Shown one piece after another: positions 36,466 through 46,303 of a stretch of DNA of 64,000 nucleotides. Below the pieces are notes generated by a model that worked only from the letters and a program-made list of their open reading frames with translations, made no database searches and was not told the DNA's origin. Origin of the DNA: an uncultured Niabella sp. (GTDB taxonomy: Bacteria; Bacteroidota; Bacteroidia; Chitinophagales; Chitinophagaceae); contig CAKSQK010000007.1 of NCBI GenBank assembly GCA_934486785.1, positions 53,745 to 117,744 of the forward strand, given 5' to 3'. A program made the translations under genes and the position numbers. Every line of letters starts with the position of its first letter. Positions within the stretch are counted from its first letter, which is position 1.

Positions 36466-38772
36466 TTAGAAAGGATACCCTATCCCCAGGTTCAGGATCA
36501 GGTTGTCTCTGCGCCATTGCGGGTCGCCAAATTTTATTTGATTGAACACCCAGCGGCTGCCGGCTGGCTCGTAAGGCTTGCGCAGCGGCATGGCAAGGTC
36601 GGCACGCACTACAAGTATGTTCACATCTATTCTTAATCCCACGCCTCCGCCAACTGCTATTTCGCTAAAGGCCCGGCCAAAATTAAACTTGCCGCCCGGC
36701 CTTGTGGAATCTTCTCTTGCCAGCCATATATTGCCGGCGTCTAAAAACACAGCCCCGTGAATGAAGCGGTATATTTTAGCACGTAGCTCTGCGCTGGTTA
36801 GGAACTTAATATCACCTCCCTGGTCGGCAAAAAGCTGCAGGGTATCTCTGTTCACATTAAAAGTGCCCGGCCCAAGCGAGCGCGCACGAAATGCCCTGAT
36901 GTCATTTCCGCCGCCGGCAAAAAACTGCCTTACATAAGGAAGAATTTCGCTGTTGCCATGCGGAATACCATAGCCGATATTCATTCTGCCGGCTAAAATG
37001 GTTTTATCCCGTTTTAATTTATAATAGTTCCTGAAATCTGCTTCAAGCCTTAAGTATTGATTGGTGACTGTATTGAACAGGCGTTTTTTACCATCAGGAT
37101 CTGTAGGTAAAAAAAGGTTTACCAGGTTGCCTGCACTTTCTGCAGAGCCGATGAATAAAATATTATTACGCCTGTAATCCTGAAACTGGTTGGTATATGT
37201 ATATGTATAATTTGTACCGATGATAAACTGGTTCTCAAAATTTCTTTTCAGCGTAGGCAGGCGTTCCAACATACGGGCAAAGCTGTCGGTGGTATTGGCT
37301 GTTCGAATATAGCTTACGGACAACGGGTTAAACACATGCTCGTTGTATTGATTGCCTTTCCAGATATAACCAAACTCGCCTTTGCCCGAAAGCAGGGTGT
37401 AATACCTTGCGCGGTTCATCATTTGCGCGCCAATGGTGATGTGTGTTTTAGGCACGAAAGCATTGTAGCTGTCAAAATCCCAAATGGGAAAAACAAACCG
37501 TGGAAAGGTAAGCCTGGCTTCGGCGCCTAAGGAATAGGAATTGGTATTGCCCTGCTGGCCGCTTACCTGTTTTTCAAAACCGCCAGAGAGGGTGACTCGC
37601 AATTGTTCGGCGCCTCTGAACGTATTTCTGTTGATGTGCGTGAGCTTTACTTCAGAACCTACAAAGTTGTTTGACTTGGAAGTACCGGCCACCTCGAAAG
37701 TAAGCGCTTTTCTTTTCAGCGATGTGAGAATAAAATCCACATCCATGTTGCTGCTGGAAAGCGTATCAAGCGGTGTAAACTCTGCTTTTACAAATTTAAA
37801 AGTACCAATATTCACCAGCCTGTTCAGGCTTAGTGCATGATCTCTACGATTGTATTTTTCTCCTTTTTCAAAAAATATCAGCCGTTCAAAAAGCCGGGGC
37901 TTGTAGGTATTATAAGGATCATAAATTGAAAAATCTTTAAACTGAACGGGCTCACCAATTCTTATTACTGAATCTCTATCCAGTGTATAATTAGGATAGA
38001 TATTGATGTTTCTTATATAATAGGGCTTAAGCGCGGCCAGCGGCGTTTCATCTTTCAGCTTTATATAAACATCTACCTGGTGATTGCCCACTGTGCTATC
38101 TACCTGCATTAAAATATAATCAGGGCTGAAATAATAATAACCGCTTTCTTTCAGCTCGTTGTCTATTCTTACGCGTTCGGCTTTAAATACGTCAAGGTCA
38201 TAAAAATTTCCTTCTTTTAATAAAGTTTCGTCGTTTTTATCATTAATAATGCGCGTGATCTCATAGCTGGTATCAACTACGGGGAAAGTAATGTTATTTA
38301 TGGTGTATCGTTCATGCGTGAACATACGGTAAACCGCTTTTCCTTTTTTATCATCAATCACTTTTTCACCATCGCCAAATGCCTGCAGGTACCCTTTGCT
38401 GATGAGGTAGCTTTGAAGTATTCTTACATTGCTGTTAATGTCCACCTGGTTCATCAGCACCGGTGGTTCGCCCAGCTTATTGCGCAGCCAGTACCTAAAC
38501 CCTTTTTCTTTTTTTGGTTCGCCGGCAATGTTGTAAAAGAAAAGCTTGTACCTGATACCCAAAAAAGTTTTGTTAGGCACGGGCCTGGTCAGGCCGGTAA
38601 GTGATTCTTTCAGGTCTTTTTCTCCTTTTACTTTTTTTGCAGAATCAGGATTAATCTTAACATCAGCACCGGTATAAAGCACTTCCCCGGGTTTTAAGTA
38701 TTTTGTACTGCTGCAGGCGCCCAACAGCAATACAGTAATTAATAATAATAATATATTCTTTTTTCCCATCAT
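36466..38772 (-). CDS. tamL: TamL: lipoprotein form of the TamA/BamA family (Omp85)
   Basis: 768 residues from the ATG at 38772 (MMGKKNILLLL). The longer frame to 38859 overlaps tamB and adds a charged segment before the signal, so it is rejected. A lipobox LLGAC precedes SSTKYLKPGEVLY; lipid-anchored TamA variants (TamL) are known in Bacteroidetes. POTRA-like repeats (about 40-380) are followed by a 16-strand Omp85 barrel with GGGNDIRAFRARSLGPG (lid-lock region) and a terminal GYPF ending in Phe. Partner of TamB, encoded 34 nt upstream, for envelope assembly or lipid transport. Confidence 0.9.
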   Translation of the reverse strand: MMGKKNILLLLITVLLLGACSSTKYLKPGEVLYTGADVKINPDSAKKVKGEKDLKESLTGLTRPVPNKTFLGIRYKLFFYNIAGEPKKEKGFRYWLRNKLGEPPVLMNQVDINSNVRILQSYLISKGYLQAFGDGEKVIDDKKGKAVYRMFTHERYTINNITFPVVDTSYEITRIINDKNDETLLKEGNFYDLDVFKAERVRIDNELKESGYYYFSPDYILMQVDSTVGNHQVDVYIKLKDETPLAALKPYYIRNINIYPNYTLDRDSVIRIGEPVQFKDFSIYDPYNTYKPRLFERLIFFEKGEKYNRRDHALSLNRLVNIGTFKFVKAEFTPLDTLSSSNMDVDFILTSLKRKALTFEVAGTSKSNNFVGSEVKLTHINRNTFRGAEQLRVTLSGGFEKQVSGQQGNTNSYSLGAEARLTFPRFVFPIWDFDSYNAFVPKTHITIGAQMMNRARYYTLLSGKGEFGYIWKGNQYNEHVFNPLSVSYIRTANTTDSFARMLERLPTLKRNFENQFIIGTNYTYTYTNQFQDYRRNNILFIGSAESAGNLVNLFLPTDPDGKKRLFNTVTNQYLRLEADFRNYYKLKRDKTILAGRMNIGYGIPHGNSEILPYVRQFFAGGGNDIRAFRARSLGPGTFNVNRDTLQLFADQGGDIKFLTSAELRAKIYRFIHGAVFLDAGNIWLAREDSTRPGGKFNFGRAFSEIAVGGGVGLRIDVNILVVRADLAMPLRKPYEPAGSRWVFNQIKFGDPQWRRDNLILNLGIGYPF

Positions 38773-38806
38773 TCTTTCTTCATTGCTTTTGCAGCCATTG
38801 CATTTA

Positions 38807-41800
38807 TTATTCTTTTCTGCCAGCATTTTCGCGCGCGTTGCGTTTTTCGAAACTTTCAAATACCTCTCTAAACCTGTTATAATCCACCACCATCATAAAA
38901 CCAACGCCTGTTTCAATTATTTGGCCTTCAATAACGCCCTCGGTACGGTTTCTCCGGTATGCGCGCAGACGGTAGCGGCCGTCTCGCGAAAGCATGTATT
39001 CTATATTCACATTACTTGCCAGTTGTACGGGCTGGCGGTTAGCCATCGGACCTTCTATATCAAAATTGTTACCAACTGTTACGGAGAGCCTGTCGTTGAG
39101 CAAGCGTTTTGTCAAACCTACTTCCAAATCAGTTCGGCCAGTTTCTGACCCGGTTGTATAATCCATACCTGATGTTAGCTCGAAATTAATATCTACGCCT
39201 TGTATAAGATCTGATGCCAGATTGTTTAACTGCTCAGTAAGCAGCCTGCTCACGCTTTGCCTTGCAAGAGAAGAAACGGTTGTACCGCCAGCCAGGCTCT
39301 GAAACGGATTGTCTGACACAAACCGGTTGAGTGCCAGCAGTGCAAATACCTGCTTGTTCAAATCGCTTTCGTTACTGTTCACCTGCTGAATGCGGGTGTA
39401 CACAATACCGTTGAAAGCGTTCCTGTCGTTTTCGCGCATGTCAAGCTCAAAGGCAATAGTGGGTTTGAGCAACTCGCCCGTCATTTTTAAATAAACCAGG
39501 AAAGGCATGCGCTGACGGTAGGTAGTTCGGGTTGCCTGATCGAATCCCTGTATCTGGTCGGCCACAAGATCAATGGGCGCTACGTTGGCCTCGTATATGG
39601 CGGTAATGTCAATATTGGCTTCGGTAGGCGCGCCGGTCCATTGCACGGAGCTGCCCTGCTGTATTTCAAATTCACGCCTTGCCAATCCTCCAACACTCAG
39701 GTTATAGCCTCCTTCAGAAATTTCGTACCGGCCCGTAAGCGATGTTCTTCCGCTGGGGTCCATTTGAACGCTCAGGTCAGCCTGGCCTTTCACCCTCAGC
39801 GCATCGCCATTGCGCGGGTCTACCACAATGGTAATTTCCGCATCCTTATCAATTGTCAGGTTGCCTGAAATGTCCATTCCCCTGATGTCAGACCTTGTCA
39901 GGCTGTCTACATTTAAAGGTATGCGCGCATTGTAAATAGAATCGCTCAGGTCAACAAATTCAACAATACCCTGCTGCTCGGAGGCTACGGGATCATTGTC
40001 TGGAATTACAAAATTGAAGCGGGTATCTTCATTAATGGCGGCATCAAAAGACACCTCGGGCTTATTCAGGTCACCGCCAATGTGTGCATCCAGATCAAAA
40101 AATACGGTTCCGTAAAACAGCTCGTTATCGGCAGCGGTTGAGTTCATGGCCCTGAAGTTTTCGGCTTTCACATCAAGATCGAAAGCGAAATCAGAATAAT
40201 TTTTGGTGTAAACATAACCATCTAAAACAACCGGCTGCCCCAGCGAATCGCGAATGGTAAATGTATTGAGGTGAATACCATCGCCGGTGAGCGATAAGGT
40301 TTCATCTTCTATACGGAAATAAGAATTGAGCATGGCAACCGTAAGGGCGGCATCATTAAATTGTATATCGCCCAGCAGTTGTGGAGAACTGAGTTTGCCT
40401 TTAGCCGTAAGCGCTCCGGTTATGCTTCCCGTACCATTCCTGACCTGGCCGCCGCTAAGGCTTTCAATATGGCGAAGGTCAATCCTGTTGATGTCAATTT
40501 TTGCATCCAGCGTGCTGGCGGGCTCTGTATAATAAAGCCCGTTGATGTGAACATCATGAACGCCTGTTAAGGCAATATCTGCCTGAAAGGCATTGTCAGT
40601 ATAATTATTCACTTTTATGGCTGCATTACCTACCGAATCCTTTTGGTACCTGAGGCCATCTATCGTAAGGCTGGCTTCAAACTGGGGACTTGCGGTAAGG
40701 TTTCCTGCAAGCACATCTCCGTTAATAACGCCGCCAAGCATGGCCGTATCCTGATCGGCGTAGCGCGTAAGTGTTTCCAACTGGAAATTATTGAACGTGG
40801 CGCGCACCGGTGAGTCAGGCTGCGCAGCGGTGCTGTTGACAGACAATGACTGCCCGCTATTGCTGATGGTAAAGTTTCTTACATACACGCCGCCCTTTCC
40901 ATACTGAATGAGATTATCAGGCGCTACCTGCCAGGTATCGTAATTAAGAAGCAGCTTATCAGGCTCCAGGCTAAACTGGTAGGTTTCGTCCTTTACTGTA
41001 AAATTGCCGCCTATCATGTATTTTTCCTTGTCTTCGCTATCGCGCAGCATGATGTTAGCACCTAACTGGTTGTTGGCCGCCGCACCGCTTACTTCTGAAT
41101 TATATAATTGTATGGCAGGGCTTTCCACGCTTCCTACATTTAAAGCATAATTTAATTGTGCGGCCTGCCTGTTATCAATATTTAAAACGGTGTTCCTTAC
41201 GTTAAAGCTGTCGTAAATAATTTGCGGAAAGTTCCCGTTTACGATCAGGCTGTCCTGCTGTGTGTCTAACAAACCAGTAATGGCTGAAGGAGAAATATGG
41301 TTGAGCGCAGGTACAAAACTTTGTATCAGCCGGCCATTGATGATATTGATGGCAAAGGTCATGCGCTGATGGGGGATCTGCTTCGTTTCTCCTATTTCAT
41401 AATATTTATTGAGGGTATTAATAAATGCCTGGCCAATATTAGTAAGCTGGTACTGCCCTTCCAGGTGTGCGGTTACAGCCTCTGATCTAAAATCAAGACT
41501 GCTGCCTTCCGGCCCGGACGCAGCTGCCAGGGATACAGTATCGAGTTTGATGGCCTGCCCGTCTTTTACAATTTGCAGCGCGGTAAAATAAGCATTGCCA
41601 TTCAGTTCATCAGGATTGATGCTGGTGAAATCAAAAGTTCCCAGGCCGGAAAGTTTGAATTCCGTTTCAGAAAAATTAAGCTGCTGCAGGTCTGCCATCC
41701 GCAAATCCAGGCTGCCTTTTAGGGATGGGCTTTGCCCTGCCATGTTAATATTAGTATTCAGGCTTAAATTGGCATTAGGGTCAGTGCTGTTGAGATTGAG

Positions 41801-43927
41801 GGCAACCATCTGGCCTGCATAAGAGCCGTTTAGTGAAATGTTGCGATACGTATAACCATTGTAACCCGCGCTGTGTATGGTACCATTCAATTTTGCATTA
41901 ATACGGCCGGGGTCTAAACCTCTGCCGTTCACATTCGCCGTAAGGCTTACTGTTCCCAGGTCATTTTGCTTTAATAATTTGCCCAGGTTAAAGTTATTCA
42001 GGTTCAGCCTTGCATTATAGGTTTCAAGGCCTTTGGCAAGATTAGCCGTACCATTTACGCTGGCCCCGCCCATATCTGTACGAATATTCAGATTGGTATT
42101 GAATCGGGTAACGGAACCCCGGAAGGTTCCATTGGCTGCAATAAAGTTGGGAAGGCTGACAGATGAAGGCACCGTTCCCTGAGGTACAAATGCCAGCACA
42201 TCTCCTTTAGAGGTTTGCAGTTTATTAATGTTCAGGTTGAACAATGTTTGATCCATATCCGGCAGGCCCCTTACGTTGCCGGTAATATCCACCTGCGTAT
42301 TTTTAAGGCCGCTAATTTGCATCCGGGCAATATCCAGGTTGCTTAAATAGCCTGTAACCGCGGCGGCCATATTTATTTTCTGATTCCTGTAATCGGCAGG
42401 CACAGCGTGAGAGAGGTAATGAACATCGCGCATGTGCACCACTGAAGGCCTGAAGTTGACTGATAATTTTACCCTTTCAGGATTTTTGCTCAGGTCTTGC
42501 TGAGAAGTATAGTTCAGCACGCTGGTATTTTCAATATGTGACTGTGGCGTTTTGAGCAAGAAATTATCAACGCGTATTTGCTGGTGATCGTAGATCACGT
42601 TTCCTTTCAATTCGCTTAACACAAATCCTGAGCTGTCGGTAAGGTTGCCGCCGGTAATTTGTGCTTTGATCATACCGCTGTCAATTACAATCCCCTGCCC
42701 TGCAATGCCCAGGCCTGTAATGTTCAGGTGATTGTAATCCAGCACGCCATTTAATTTTGGCTGCGAAAGATTATCGAACTTTATTTTATTATTGTTGAGG
42801 GCAATCTTATCCAGGTAAAGGCTGAAAGCAGATTGCGCTGCGCTGTCGGCTGTTTTTTCCAAAGCGGCTTCATTAGCTGCCGTGGGCCTGTAAGCAAACC
42901 TGATCACTGAATTGTTCAGCGCGCCATCGGTTGATTTATACATGCCGTTGGTAAGATCAATAAAAAGATCCCTGAAAGCCATTTCGTTCAGCACAGCGGT
43001 AGCATGGGTATCAGAGAGCCCGTCATCATAATTAAGGTTTACATTTTCCAGCATAAAATCATTAAACTCAATTAAAGGAAGTTTTCCTTTTTCAGCTTCC
43101 GCTTCATCTATGCCTTCATCAATAGCCTGCTGCAAAACCGTAAGCGGCTTATACTGGTTATATAAAAGCCGGGTATTGGCCAGGGCAAATTTATCCAGCA
43201 CATAATGCATTTGGTCAAGATCAAATTTATCTACCTCAGCGTTTAGCTGGCCTATATAAACGCCGGCATCATTGCCCACTACATCGTCAGTAAACCGTAG
43301 CTGCACATCTTCAAAAACAATTTTATCCAGGTCAAATTTTAAGGCAGCCGATGTATCTTTTGCCACTTCATCTTCAGCCTTGCTTTGATTGGACATGAGT
43401 GAATCTACCAGGAACTGGTAATTAAAAACCGTGTCGGGATGCCTGCGGTATATATTAGCCCGCACTTTTTCAAGCTCGATGTTGTTCAACTCTACCTTGT
43501 TGCTGATGAGGCCCCACATGTCCAGGTCAACCAGCAACCGATCGGCATACAAAAGCGTATCCTTCTTTTTATCGGCAATAAAAAATTTATTTAGCTCAAG
43601 TGTTGTGGGAAAATTGATCCTGAGCCTTTCCAGGCTGATCTCTGTATCGGTTTTTGTTTTAAGGTAACTGATCACCCTGTTCTTGGCAAAATTTTGTCCG
43701 GCAGGGGTATTAATAAAAACTACCACACCTATTATAAGTATGATAATCCCTGCAATTATCCACAGAAAGATTTTTAAGATTTTTCTAAGTGCGCGGCTCA
43801 ATTGGTTGACTTTAAAAGTTTTACTGCCTGGGTATCGGTCAGTAAAATAACAAAAACCGAGCCTTATGTAAAAGTTTGGAATGATTTTTTCAGGATTTTG
43901 AAAAATTGTTACTGATTTTAACCCCAA
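38807..43927 (-). CDS. tamB: Translocation and assembly module protein TamB
   Basis: Up to 1706 residues. One N-terminal membrane anchor (about 49-70 from ATG 43927), then a very long beta-taco/AsmA-like region rich in N, L and D, and the DUF490 C-terminal domain with the landmarks GDALRVKGQADLSVQMDPSG and LTEQLNNLASDLIQGVDINFEL. Spans the periplasm between inner membrane and TamL. The start is uncertain: the first 42 residues look unlike a secreted protein, and a TTG at 43801 would start 6 residues before the anchor. Cotranscribed with tamL. Confidence 0.93.
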   Translation of the reverse strand: MGLKSVTIFQNPEKIIPNFYIRLGFCYFTDRYPGSKTFKVNQLSRALRKILKIFLWIIAGIIILIIGVVVFINTPAGQNFAKNRVISYLKTKTDTEISLERLRINFPTTLELNKFFIADKKKDTLLYADRLLVDLDMWGLISNKVELNNIELEKVRANIYRRHPDTVFNYQFLVDSLMSNQSKAEDEVAKDTSAALKFDLDKIVFEDVQLRFTDDVVGNDAGVYIGQLNAEVDKFDLDQMHYVLDKFALANTRLLYNQYKPLTVLQQAIDEGIDEAEAEKGKLPLIEFNDFMLENVNLNYDDGLSDTHATAVLNEMAFRDLFIDLTNGMYKSTDGALNNSVIRFAYRPTAANEAALEKTADSAAQSAFSLYLDKIALNNNKIKFDNLSQPKLNGVLDYNHLNITGLGIAGQGIVIDSGMIKAQITGGNLTDSSGFVLSELKGNVIYDHQQIRVDNFLLKTPQSHIENTSVLNYTSQQDLSKNPERVKLSVNFRPSVVHMRDVHYLSHAVPADYRNQKINMAAAVTGYLSNLDIARMQISGLKNTQVDITGNVRGLPDMDQTLFNLNINKLQTSKGDVLAFVPQGTVPSSVSLPNFIAANGTFRGSVTRFNTNLNIRTDMGGASVNGTANLAKGLETYNARLNLNNFNLGKLLKQNDLGTVSLTANVNGRGLDPGRINAKLNGTIHSAGYNGYTYRNISLNGSYAGQMVALNLNSTDPNANLSLNTNINMAGQSPSLKGSLDLRMADLQQLNFSETEFKLSGLGTFDFTSINPDELNGNAYFTALQIVKDGQAIKLDTVSLAAASGPEGSSLDFRSEAVTAHLEGQYQLTNIGQAFINTLNKYYEIGETKQIPHQRMTFAINIINGRLIQSFVPALNHISPSAITGLLDTQQDSLIVNGNFPQIIYDSFNVRNTVLNIDNRQAAQLNYALNVGSVESPAIQLYNSEVSGAAANNQLGANIMLRDSEDKEKYMIGGNFTVKDETYQFSLEPDKLLLNYDTWQVAPDNLIQYGKGGVYVRNFTISNSGQSLSVNSTAAQPDSPVRATFNNFQLETLTRYADQDTAMLGGVINGDVLAGNLTASPQFEASLTIDGLRYQKDSVGNAAIKVNNYTDNAFQADIALTGVHDVHINGLYYTEPASTLDAKIDINRIDLRHIESLSGGQVRNGTGSITGALTAKGKLSSPQLLGDIQFNDAALTVAMLNSYFRIEDETLSLTGDGIHLNTFTIRDSLGQPVVLDGYVYTKNYSDFAFDLDVKAENFRAMNSTAADNELFYGTVFFDLDAHIGGDLNKPEVSFDAAINEDTRFNFVIPDNDPVASEQQGIVEFVDLSDSIYNARIPLNVDSLTRSDIRGMDISGNLTIDKDAEITIVVDPRNGDALRVKGQADLSVQMDPSGRTSLTGRYEISEGGYNLSVGGLARREFEIQQGSSVQWTGAPTEANIDITAIYEANVAPIDLVADQIQGFDQATRTTYRQRMPFLVYLKMTGELLKPTIAFELDMRENDRNAFNGIVYTRIQQVNSNESDLNKQVFALLALNRFVSDNPFQSLAGGTTVSSLARQSVSRLLTEQLNNLASDLIQGVDINFELTSGMDYTTGSETGRTDLEVGLTKRLLNDRLSVTVGNNFDIEGPMANRQPVQLASNVNIEYMLSRDGRYRLRAYRRNRTEGVIEGQIIETGVGFMMVVDYNRFREVFESFEKRNARENAGRKE

Positions 43928-43956
43928 AAAATACAGGATATAGAAATTATACTTAT

Positions 43957-44415
43957 ATGAATAACGAGCAGGCAGCAGAAATTTTAAATGACCTGGTACA
44001 AATTAATAATGACCGTATAGCCGGGTATGAACACGCCATGATACAACTGGAAGCCGGCTATAGCAATTTACGCGGCCTTTTTGCAAACATGATCAATGAC
44101 AGCAAAGCGTATACAACAGAATTAAGCGAATATATAAGCATACTAAAAACCGATGTGGCCGACGGCACATCAGGAGCAGGCAAAATTTACCGCACATGGA
44201 TGGATATTAAAGCGCTGCTTACAGGCGGCGATGCTCGTTCCATTCTTTCAACCTGCGAAACTATTGAAGGCGCTGTACAAAAAGCTTACGATGATGCTTT
44301 GGCCGAAAACGGCCTGCCTGAGAACATTTTTTTACTATTATCAAAACAAAAAAACGGACTAATAGAGTCGTATGGGCAGATTAAGCAATTGTTAGCCATT
44401 GCATCCGGTTCCTGA
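43957..44415 (+). CDS. PA2169/DUF2383 family four-helix-bundle protein
   Basis: 152 residues from ATG 43957 (MNNEQAAEILNDLVQINNDRIAGYEHA). The pattern of long amphipathic helices with YEHA and TWMDIKALLTGGD matches PA2169, a ferritin-like family of unknown role often linked to stress. The longer frame from 43906 would run into tamB. The tamB and PA2169 ATGs are only 29 nt apart on opposite strands if the long tamB start is used, another hint that tamB starts later. Confidence 0.85.
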   Translation: MNNEQAAEILNDLVQINNDRIAGYEHAMIQLEAGYSNLRGLFANMINDSKAYTTELSEYISILKTDVADGTSGAGKIYRTWMDIKALLTGGDARSILSTCETIEGAVQKAYDDALAENGLPENIFLLLSKQKNGLIESYGQIKQLLAIASGS

Positions 44416-44432
44416 TTTAAAAATGTTTTAAC

Positions 44433-44441
44433 TATCTTCGC
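44433..44441 (+). promoter_or_regulatory. -7-like promoter element before the small membrane protein
   Basis: TATCTTCGC, one base from TAnnTTTG, 136 nt before the ATG at 44578. A second candidate, a sigma-54-like TGGCA...TGG at 44526-44541, lies closer to the gene. Confidence 0.25.
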
Positions 44442-44577
44442 AGCAGCATATTTTTATGCAAAGCCCTTTTTAATAGTGTTAACCAGGTCAAAACTTTAAT
44501 GCCCTCTTTAAATTATGTTAAAGGTTGGCATAATATTGGAATGACTATGTTAGCATAAACCTCAAACCGTATATTTT

Positions 44578-44796
44578 ATGAAACAAAGACTTCTTTCCGG
44601 CTACAAAACGCTGTCTGTAATTTTTTTATCTGTTCTTGTAAGTATCATCACTTTTGCCCAGGATGGGCAGGTAAATATGAGTGCTGGCAACAACAGTAGC
44701 ATTTTTGCATCCCCGTGGGTGTGGGTGGTTGGCGGTGCTGCTTTAATTTTATTGTTAGCATCGCTGATGAGAGGAAGCTCGAACAAGTCTGCTTAA
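44578..44796 (+). CDS. Small exported membrane protein of unknown function
   Basis: 72 residues: signal-like helix at 12-27 ending in FAQ, a short polar stretch QDGQVNMSAGNNSS, a second helix (about 46-63) and a polar tail SSNKSA. No family recognised. The strong terminator 8 nt after the stop and the long leader make a real gene likely. Confidence 0.7.
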   Translation: MKQRLLSGYKTLSVIFLSVLVSIITFAQDGQVNMSAGNNSSIFASPWVWVVGGAALILLLASLMRGSSNKSA

Positions 44797-44803
44797 AAAA
44801 TTT

Positions 44804-44833
44804 AAAAAAATCCGGGTGAACCCGGATTTTTTG
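44804..44833 (+). terminator. Terminator between convergent genes
   Basis: 12-bp stem AAAAAATCCGGG/CCCGGATTTTTT with loop TGAA. A and T runs on both sides make it work on both strands, so it can end the small membrane protein gene and the PPOX gene. Confidence 0.93.
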
Positions 44834-44844
44834 TTTCAATCCTA

Positions 44845-45297
44845 TTATCTCACTTTTCTCAATAACGTTACATTAGACCTGGTTTTATTGTTCCAGTAAA
44901 ATGCATCTTCAGGAATGATGCGGATCAAAGCAATGTTTGGATCGTTTGTGCCATCGGGGATCCAGGCTTTTACTGAGTGCCTTGCTTTCGCCTCAATGAT
45001 CTTTCTTTCTTTATAAATATAAGCGCTGCCATAAACACTAAGGTATTCGCTGCTTTTTATGTCACAAAATAGCAGTTGCACCTTATCATCCATTTTTACC
45101 TCAATGTTCTTATCACTTACTTCCGAGCTTAAAAACCAAATATCGCCCCTGTCATCCACTTCCTGAATGATCATAGGCCTGGCCGCAAAAGGCTGTTCGC
45201 TAAGATTGGTACAAAAAATACAAATTTTAATTTGCTCTGCCAGCTTTTTGATCATCTCCGGCGCATTGAGCGGCTGCACATTTATTGCATCATTCAT
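44845..45297 (-). CDS. Pyridoxamine 5'-phosphate oxidase-like (general stress protein 26 type)
   Basis: 150 residues with a split-barrel flavin-binding pattern: IKICIFCTNLSEQPFAARPMI, GDIWFLSSEVSDKN, and YLSVYGSAYIY. These proteins bind FMN, FAD or F420 and reduce small substrates or respond to stress. It is shorter than true PdxH and lacks its PLP-site signature. Convergent to the small membrane protein gene. Confidence 0.88.
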   Translation of the reverse strand: MNDAINVQPLNAPEMIKKLAEQIKICIFCTNLSEQPFAARPMIIQEVDDRGDIWFLSSEVSDKNIEVKMDDKVQLLFCDIKSSEYLSVYGSAYIYKERKIIEAKARHSVKAWIPDGTNDPNIALIRIIPEDAFYWNNKTRSNVTLLRKVR

Positions 45298-45472
45298 ATA
45301 AAAAAAATTTTATGGCTGAATCATTAACAAGCACAAAGTTATTTCATTCTATATCAGGCAAAACTGATATTTAGCAGGATTTGCTCCAATATAATACACA
45401 CCACACCCATTGGTTTTATGGTAAAAATTAAAGATATTGCACGGCAAAACTGATCAACACTCCAAAAAATTC

Positions 45473-46303
45473 ATGGCCTTACAAATTGCATCTTTAAACT
45501 CAGGCAGCAACGGCAATTGTTATTATATAGGTAATGATGAAGACGCTGTGCTGGTAGATGCAGGCATCTCGTGCCGCGAAATTGAACGGCGGATGGAGGA
45601 AAGAAACCTTAGCATTCACCGCGTAAAAGCCATATTTGTTTCGCATGAGCATACCGACCATATAAAAGGCCTTAAAAAACTTGCTAACAAGTATGCATTA
45701 CCGGTATACATTACCGACAAAACCGCGCTGAAAGGCCCGTTCCTCATCAAACATCTTTCAAAACCGTTTTGTGATGACGAAAAAATACAGGTGGGAAGTT
45801 TGCTGGTAACCGCTTTTAGCAAAAAGCACGATGCTGATGACCCGCATAGTTTTATCATATCTTACAACGGCATCACCGTGGGTGTTATAACAGATATTGG
45901 CACTGCCTGCCCCCAGGTTGTACGTTATTTTAAACAGTGCCACGCGGTTTTTTTAGAAAGCAATTATGATGACGACATGCTGCAAAACAGCCGTTATCCC
46001 TATTATTTAAAAAGGCGCATCAGCAGCGATGTTGGCCACATGAGCAACCGGCAGGCGCTGGAATTGTTTTTAACCCACCGCCCGCCATTTATGACGCATG
46101 TGCTTTTAAGCCATCTATCAAAAGAAAACAATACGCCCGAACTTGCCGCAGCTACTTTTGCCGCCCATGCCGGCCACACATTGGTAACCGTTGCAAGCCG
46201 TTATGAAGCATCAGAAGTGTATACGATCACTGCTGGAAACGCACCCCCTCGCCGCAGTGAACCGCATTACGACTACTCTGTACAGTTGCAATTATTTGAT
46301 TAA
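45473..46303 (+). CDS. MBL-fold metallohydrolase, YycJ/WalJ type
   Basis: 276 residues from ATG 45473 (MALQIASLNSGSNGNCYYIG); the in-frame ATG at 45437 only adds a polar stretch. Metal-binding SHEHTDHIKGL and further histidine/aspartate ligands in the second half. YycJ/WalJ proteins have 5'-3' exonuclease or RNase activity and are linked to mismatch repair and cell-wall control. Its stop overlaps the stop of the convergent Fe-S gene by 4 nt. Confidence 0.92.
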   Translation: MALQIASLNSGSNGNCYYIGNDEDAVLVDAGISCREIERRMEERNLSIHRVKAIFVSHEHTDHIKGLKKLANKYALPVYITDKTALKGPFLIKHLSKPFCDDEKIQVGSLLVTAFSKKHDADDPHSFIISYNGITVGVITDIGTACPQVVRYFKQCHAVFLESNYDDDMLQNSRYPYYLKRRISSDVGHMSNRQALELFLTHRPPFMTHVLLSHLSKENNTPELAAATFAAHAGHTLVTVASRYEASEVYTITAGNAPPRRSEPHYDYSVQLQLFD

